Source: Hordeum vulgare subsp. vulgare
Taxonomy: Eukaryota; Streptophyta; Magnoliopsida; Poales; Poaceae
NCBI RefSeq assembly: GCF_904849725.1
Contig: NC_058521.1
Span: 564,902,176 to 564,966,175, forward strand
DNA: 64,000 bases
Direction of reading: 5' to 3'
A program made the position numbers and the translations under genes. A model generated the notes under the pieces. The model did not search any database. It had not been told where the DNA came from and saw nothing but the letters and a program-made list of their open reading frames with translations. Shown piece after piece: positions 58,350 to 64,000 of the stretch; position 1 is the first letter of the stretch, and each line of letters opens with the position of its first letter.

Positions 58350-59098
58350 TGTGACAGCCCGAGACCGACGTTCCAGATGATTCCCCTTTTATTACGTTTT
58401 CTTCGTGTGATTATTTTTATTTGTCGCATCATCATCGCATCATGCGCATCTTCCGCATTGCATCGGCATCCTATTGCCGCCAGTTTTCAAAGTTGCATCC
58501 GTTATTAGTTGCCGGTTCTCGTCGTTGCCCGTTCTGAGACCAACCATACACGCACGCGCCCGCGGCATCGTCAAAACCCTGTTTTGAAAAGTGTGTATAA
58601 AACTTTCTCTGATTTAGATGAGACTTGACGTGCGGCCTTATTTAGATATAGGTAGGCCGCCTCCCAATTTTTGTCGCAATCGAAGTCCGTCTGGTACCCG
58701 AACGGTCGACCATAGCGGCACCGTATTCGATCTATCGTCGGACGTTAATCGGTGTTTTAAATTACGTTGTCGGGTGCCGTTTTCCCTCTCATCTCTGGCT
58801 AACCTAATCTACACGGCCACTTAGCCCGTCCCGCGTTCGAAACCGTCCGATTTAGATCGCGCGGTTGAAACCGGGCTAAAATTCTGCTAAACCTAGCCCC
58901 CCCATTGTTATAAATAGACCCCATGCCATTTTAGACAGCCACTCTCTCCCTTGCCACGAAATCCGTGCCCCCTAACCTAGCCTCCCACCTCTCTCTCCTC
59001 CTTAGCTACCGGGCCCATCGGAGCCCATCTGGGGCCCGCCCAGGCCCGGATCATGCCGCCCCAGCCGGCTCCCTCCTCCTCCCGTTGCAGCTCGCCAC
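58350..59098 (+). mobile_element. LARD-like LTR, 5' fragment
   Basis: Starts TGTGACAGCCCGAGACCGACG, nearly identical to the reverse-strand start of the LARD-like LTRs at 26147 and 38189, and stays similar for about 120 bases before diverging. It is therefore a related but distinct element. Gypsy G2 cuts it at 59098, and the rest lies outside the window. No gene is supported. Confidence 0.7.
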
Positions 59099-61510
59099 TG
59101 ATACGTCCATTTTGCATCATGCTTTCATGTTGATATTTATCGCTTCTTGGGCTGTTATTTCACTTCACAGTACAATACTTATGCCTTTTCACTCTTATTT
59201 TGCAAGGTTTACATGAAGAGGTAGCATGCCGGCAGTTGGAATTCTGGCCTGAAATTGGAGCAAGTTTGAGATACCTATTCTGCGCAACTCCAAACGCCGT
59301 AAAAATCAATGATGATTTTTTTCTGGATTTATAAAAAATACTGGGCCGAAGAAGCGCGAGAGGGGCGCCAGCAGGTGGCCAGAGGCCTGCTGGCCCACTG
59401 GCCCCCCTCTTCTCCTATATGAAGGGTTTCGTCTGGAAAAAAAAATCAAGGAGGAGCTTTTTCGTGGATTCGCAGCCGCCACGAGGCGGAACTTGAGCAG
59501 AACCAATCTAGAGCTCCGGCAGGACGATCCTGCTGGGGAAACTTCCCTCCCGGAGGGGGAAATCGTCACCATCGTCATCACCAACACTCCTCTCATCGGA
59601 GGGGACTCGTCACCATCAACATCTTCATCAGCACCATCTCATCTCCAAACCCTAGTTCATCACTTGTAAGTACTGTTCAAGAATTCGTCCGATTAACCAG
59701 TTAACTTGCCAGTTAATCGCTACTCTTAGGGTGACCGAATCGAATAACACCTATTCATCGTGTTAACTTGCCATGCCGATTAATTGGCCAGTTAGACCGA
59801 TTAATGAGTTGTCATACTGATTAATTAGTTGCCAGATCGATTAATCACTACTGGCCTATTAACTGGTGGGCAAACGAATCCCAAAATTTTGGCACATAAT
59901 GCCTCCCACACCCTCTTCCTAGTAAATACCTAGGGTTTGGCCCTCCTAGCTCTTCCTCATGCTCCTTTCATCCCCTCCTAACCTGGCTGGTGGCTAGTCG
60001 TGTTCTCACCAGTGCCAGTCTCCACACTACACCTGGAAGATCTAGTTGCTCCGCCATTCGGGTCGCTTGCCTCGACCCCACCCCCCTTGGACAATCCCCA
60101 TCCTCTCCCATGGGATCCTCCCCGATCTCTTACTCAACGGCGTCACCTGCACGCAAGGTACTACCATCTTCCCCCATACCTTACTAGAGAATCCAGCATT
60201 CATATATTAGTAGATTATGAATTACAATTTTGTAGATGGATGGATGGAACTGTTGGTTTTGGTTGTTATCTCTAGTATATTATGTGATGTATGTTAGCAA
60301 GTATATGGATAAGTTTAAATGTTTAATTGCTCAATTTGAATTTTGAGATTTTATATATTCAGATGTATAACGATTATTAATTTTACCTCTTATCTATTTT
60401 TTTATGTCTACAATAGAATATTTTGGTATATTACATAGCTAGGTGCATGGAATTATGGTATGATACATAAAAAATTTAGATATAAGTTGGCAAGTTTCTG
60501 TTTAATCTACCGATTAATCCAGTTAATAGGCCAATTCACCGATTAATCGCTACTCCCAAGCCGACCGAGCAGCTACGAGTTACAGATTTCTTGAACAATG
60601 CTTGTAATCAATCTCCGTCTCGTGACTCCGATTGGTACTTGTAAGGTTGCTAGAAGTGTTGATTACTCTTTGTAGTTGATGCTAGTTGGATTATTTGGTG
60701 GAAGAGTTTATGTTCAGATCCTTGATGCTACTCATTACCTCTCTGGTCATGGATATGATTATGCTTTGTGAGTAGTTACTTTTGTTCCTGAGGACATGGG
60801 ATAAGTCATGACAATAGTAGTCCTGTCAATTTGGTATTCGTTTGATATTTTGATGTGTTGTATGTTGTTTTTCCTCTAGTGGTGTTATGTGAACGTCGAC
60901 TACATAACACTTCACCATTATTTGGGCCTAGAGGAAGGCATTGGGAAGTAGTAAGTAGATGATGGGTTGCTAGAGTGACAGAATCTTAAACCCTAGTTTA
61001 TGCGTTGCTTCGTAAGCGGCTGATTTGGATCCACTAGTTTAATGCTATGGTTAGACTTTGTCTTAATTATTCTTTCGTAGTTGCGGATGCTTTCGAGAGG
61101 GGTTAACCATAAGTGGGATGCTTGTCCAAGTAAGGGTAGTACCGAGGCGCCGGTCCACCCACATATCAAACTATCAAAGTAACGAACGTGAATCATATGA
61201 ACATGATGAAACTAGCATGACAGAAATTCCCGTGTGTCCTCGGGAGCGTTTTTCCTCCTATAAGACTTTGTCCAAGCTTGTCCCTTGCTACAAAAGGGAT
61301 TGGGCCACTTTGCTGCACCGTTTCTACTTTTGTTACTTGTTGCTTGCTACGAATCATCTCACCACACAATCACTTGTTATCGATAATTTCAGTGCTTGCA
61401 GATATTTCCTTGCTGAAAACCACTTATCAGATCCTTCTTCTCCTCGTTGGGTTCGACACTCTTACTTATCTAAAGGACTACGATTGATCCCCTATACTTG
61501 TGGGTCATCA
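59099..61510 (+). repeat. G2 5' LTR, with nested hAT-like element
   Basis: TGATACGTCCATTTTGC ... GGGTCATCA. The total of 2412 bp falls to about 1.47 kb once the nested element is removed. LTR phrases such as ATGCCGGCAG and CTGCGCAACTCC match a common Triticeae Gypsy family. The end is set by the final CA, 11 bases before the PBS. Confidence 0.8.
59671..60600. mobile_element. hAT-like non-autonomous element (930 bp)
   Basis: Imperfect terminal inverted repeats TACTGTTCAAGAATTCG (left) and CATTGTTCAAGAAATCTG (right, reverse strand). An 8-bp target duplication, CTTGTAAG (59663-59670) against CTTGTAAT (60601-60608), has 7 of 8 matching. Subterminal copies of GATTAATCG/CCAGTTAA crowd both ends, as expected for transposase binding sites. 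Both ends also share TTAATCGCTACTC followed by GACCGA in the same orientation. An exon-like GC-rich patch lies at 59950-60190. No transposase is encoded. Confidence 0.65.
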
Positions 61511-61521
61511 AGACTCTTTTG

Positions 61522-61539
61522 TGGCGCCGTTGCCGGGGA
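61522..61539 (+). other. Primer binding site of G2
   Basis: TGGCGCCGTTGCCGGGGA matches the complement of the plant tRNA-Asp 3' end over its whole 18 bases. It sits 11 bases after the LTR. Confidence 0.85.
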
Positions 61540-61616
61540 GTGAAGCGCCTTTAGTAAGTGGAACTTGGTAACGAAACATTCATATAGTGTGCTGAAATTT
61601 ATTGTCACTTGTCACT

Positions 61617-62066
61617 ATGGAAACTAATCCTTTGAGGGGCTTGTTCGGGGTATATTCACCTCGAATGGAAGCACAAATAGTTGCGCCTCAACCTGCTACA
61701 CCTACTGAAAATATTTTCTTTGAATTTCCTTCAGGTATGCTTGAGAAACTGCTGGCTAATCCTTTTACACGAGATGGAACATCACATCCAGACTTGCATC
61801 TAATCTATGTAGATGAAGTTTGTGCTTTATTTAAGCTTGCAGGTTTGCCCGAGGATGAGGTCAAGAAGAAGTTCTTTCCTTTATCTTTGAAGGATAAGGC
61901 GTTGACATGGTATAGGCTATGTGATGATACTGGATCATGGAACTACAATCGGTTGAAATTGGAATTTCATCAAAAGTTTTATCCTATGCATTTAGTACAT
62001 CGTGATCGGAATTATATTTATAATTTTCGGCCTCGTGACAGAGAAAGCATCGCTCAAGCTTGGGGA
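61617..62066 (+). pseudogene. G2 gag, first 150 codons up to a frameshift
   Basis: The ATG at 61617 (METNPLRGLFGVYSPRME) is preferred to upstream TTG codons because it gives the usual N-terminus of this gag family. Residues ~60-150 belong to the Retrotrans_gag domain (LIYVDEVCALFKLAG, FPLSLKDKALTWYRL, EFHQKFYP). After Trp149-Gly150 the frame drifts into non-homologous sequence and closes at 62198, whereas gag-like sequence continues in another frame. A one-base loss in the G/A run at 62061-62067 explains this best. Confidence 0.8.
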
Positions 62067-64000
62067 GGCTTAAATCAATGTTATATCCATGCCCCAACCA
62101 TGAGCTCTCGAGAGAAATTATCATTCAGAACTTCTATGCTCGGATTTCTCATGATGATCGCACCATGGTTGACACTTCTTGTGTCAGTTCTTTTATGAAG
62201 AGAGACATTGACTTCAAATGGAATTTATTGGAGAGAATTAAATGCAACTCTGAAGATTGGGAGCTTGAAGAAGGTAAGGAGTCAGGTATGAATTTCAAGT
62301 TTGATTGCGTTAAATCCTTTGTTGTAACAAATACCTTTAGTGATTTTAGCGCTAAGTATGGACTTGACTCTGAGATAGTAGCTTCATTATGTGAATTATT
62401 TGCTGCTCATATTGATCTCCCCAAAGAGAAGTGGTTTAAATATCATCCTCCTTTAGAAGTCAATGTAGTTAAACCCAATGCAGTTGAAGAGAAAGTCATT
62501 GCCTATAATGATCCTGTTGTTCCCAGTGCTTACATTGACAAACCACCTTTCCCTGTTATGATAAAGGATCATTCTAAAGCTTCAACTGTGATACGTAGAG
62601 GCTACATTAGAACACCTACACCCCCTGAGCAAATTAGAGTTGAACCTAGCATTGCTATTATCAAAGATCTTCTGTCCGACGATGTTGCGGGACATAATAT
62701 TCACTTCTGTGAAGATGCTGCTAGAATTGCTAAACCTCACGCTAGAGACAAACATAGGCATGTTGTGGGCATGCCTGTTGTTTCTGTTAAGATAGGAGAT
62801 GATTGTTATCATGGCTTATGTGATGTGGGTGCTAGTGTTAGTGCAATACCTCAATCCTTATATGATGAAATCAAAGATGAGATTGCACCTGTTGAGATAG
62901 AGCCCATTGATGTCACTATTCAGCTTGCCAATAGAGATACTATCTGCCCTGTGGGAATTGTTAGGGATGTTGAAGTCTTGTGTGGTAAAACAAAGTATCC
63001 TGCTGATTTCCTCGTTCTTGCTACCGCACAAGATAGCTTTTGTCCCATCATATTTGGCAGACCCTTCCTCAATACTGTCAATGCTCATATTGATTGTGAG
63101 AAGCAAACTGTCACTGTTGCCTTTGAAGGTGTGTCACATGAGTTCAATTTCTCTAAGTTTGGTAGACAACCTCATGAAAAGGAGTTGCCTAGTAGGGATG
63201 AAACTATTGCCTTAGCTTTTATTGTTGTACCTCCTACTGATCCCTTAGAGCAATACTTGCTTGAGCATGAAAATGATATGCATATGGATGAAAGGGATGA
63301 GATAGATAGAGTTGTCTTAGAACAATATCCTATCCTTCAGAATAACCTGCCTGTTGAACTGCTTGGGGATCCACCCCCACGAAAGGGCGATCCTGTGTTC
63401 GAGCTTAAACAGTTGCCTCATACTCTTAAGTATGCTTATCTTGATGAAAAAGAGATGTATCCTGTTATTATTAGTGCTAGCCTCTCAGAGCAGGAAGAAA
63501 AGAAGTTACTAAAAACTCTGAGGAAGCACCGTGCTGCTATTGGATATACTCTTGATGATCTTAAGGGCATTAGTCCTACTCTATGCCAGCACAAGATTAA
63601 AACTGATCCTGATTTCAAACCAGTTGCTGATCATCAAAGGAGATTAAATTCTAAGATGAAAGAAGTAGTGAGAAAAGAAATACTAAAGCTCCTGGAAGCA
63701 GTTATCATCTATCCTGTTGCTCATAGTGATTGGGTGATTCCGGTGCATTGCGTCCCTAAGAAGGGAGGCATTACCGTTGTCCCTAATGATAAGGATGAAT
63801 TGATCCCACAGAGGATTATTACTGGCTATAGGATGGTGATCGATTTTAGGAAATTGAATAAAGCCACTAGGAAAGATCATTACCCTTTGCCTTTTATCGA
63901 CCAAATGCTAGAAAGACTGTCTAAACACACACACTTCTGCTTTCTAGACGGTTATTCTGGTTTCTCCCAAATACCAGTTGCACAATCTGATCAGGAGAAA
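62039..64000 (+). pseudogene. G2 gag C-terminus, protease and reverse transcriptase start, open to the window edge
   Basis: This frame is open from 62039 to the end of the window, about 654 codons without a stop. It starts with the gag continuation (HELSREIIIQNFYAR at 62099). A retroviral-type aspartic protease follows, with LCDVGASVSAIP (Asp at 62822) and FCPIIFGRPFLN. RT begins near 63580 (YRMVIDFRKLNKAT near 63828, LDGYSGFSQIPV with the first catalytic Asp at 63947). No CCHC zinc knuckle was seen between gag and protease. The YxDD box, RNase H and integrase are expected beyond the window. It is called a pseudogene only because of the upstream frameshift; the visible pol part itself looks intact. 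Confidence 0.85.

Larger units (their letters stand above)
59099..64000 (+). mobile_element. Gypsy element G2, 5' LTR and first half of gag-pol (runs off the window)
   Basis: It has an LTR starting TGATACGTCC, a PBS for tRNA-Asp, a gag with Retrotrans_gag character and a pol with protease and reverse transcriptase onset. Only one frameshift is apparent in the visible part. It inserted into the LARD-like LTR, so it is among the younger events. Its target duplication and 3' LTR lie outside the window. Confidence 0.88.

Noticed and set aside
1..64000. Exact family names (for example Sabrina, Fatima, WHAM, Sumana) for the Gypsy elements
   Set aside because: LTR starts are familiar, but I could not separate these families without a reference library, so only superfamily calls are given.

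Overview
This window looks like intergenic chromosomal DNA of a Triticeae grass (wheat, Aegilops, barley or rye type). The evidence is several copies of the Angela/WIS/BARE-type Copia LTR (about 1.7-1.8 kb, ends TGTTGGAA...CCCAACA), Gypsy LTRs starting TGATACGTCTC and TGATACGTCC, a LARD-like element with LTRs over 4 kb, and one GC-rich, intronless, grass-style gene. Over 90 percent of the sequence is a nest of transposable elements. No rRNA, tRNA gene or CRISPR array was recognised.

Layout, left to right. (1) 2-260: broken C-terminus of a PIF/Harbinger transposase. (2) About 350-14399: 3' half of a Gypsy element (G1, + strand), split by a decayed Copia element A1 (1898-10534, minus) and, in its 3' LTR, by a solo Copia LTR (11572-13388, target duplication TTGTT). 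(3) 14400-19654: a 5-kb island that is not clearly nested TE; it holds an AT-rich degenerate repeat and the only plausible functional host gene, a glutaredoxin-domain protein at 17631-18614. (4) 19655-21814 and 38190-38230: two pieces of a Gypsy-like element E carrying a broken 'putative gypsy type transposon' gene. It was opened by a LARD-like element (21815-38189, minus, target duplication GTCCC), one LTR of which holds a 4.4-kb solo LTR (33582-37972, duplication CGAAA). (5) 38231-58349: an old Copia element A3 (+). Its 5' LTR is split by a solo Gypsy LTR (39379-49760, minus), and that LTR contains the young BARE/WIS-like Copia element A2 (39471-48300, +, duplication GATGC). A3's RNase H region holds another solo LTR (55336-56844, duplication ATGAC), and its 3' LTR is cut at the TATA box. 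(6) 58350-59098: start of a second LARD-like LTR, cut by Gypsy element G2 (59099 to beyond 64000). G2's 5' LTR contains a hAT-like element (59671-60600).

Insertion order follows from the nesting. The longest chain is E > A3 > LARD-like LTR > G2 > hAT-like; a second is E > A3 > solo Gypsy LTR > A2. A2 and G2 are the best preserved. A2 gag-pol stays in one frame with four nonsense codons, a start codon that appears lost and a changed integrase Asp. G2 gag-pol appears to have a single 1-base frameshift within the window. A1 and A3 are different: they lie about 45 kb apart in opposite orientations, yet share the same reverse transcriptase active-site change, the same RNase H deletion and the same 89-bp duplication in integrase. 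They look like copies of one already defective lineage that was mobilised in trans. This is the most interesting observation in the window.

Apart from the glutaredoxin gene, nothing here looks like a working host gene. Family names for the TEs come from recognising sequence patterns, not from a database search.
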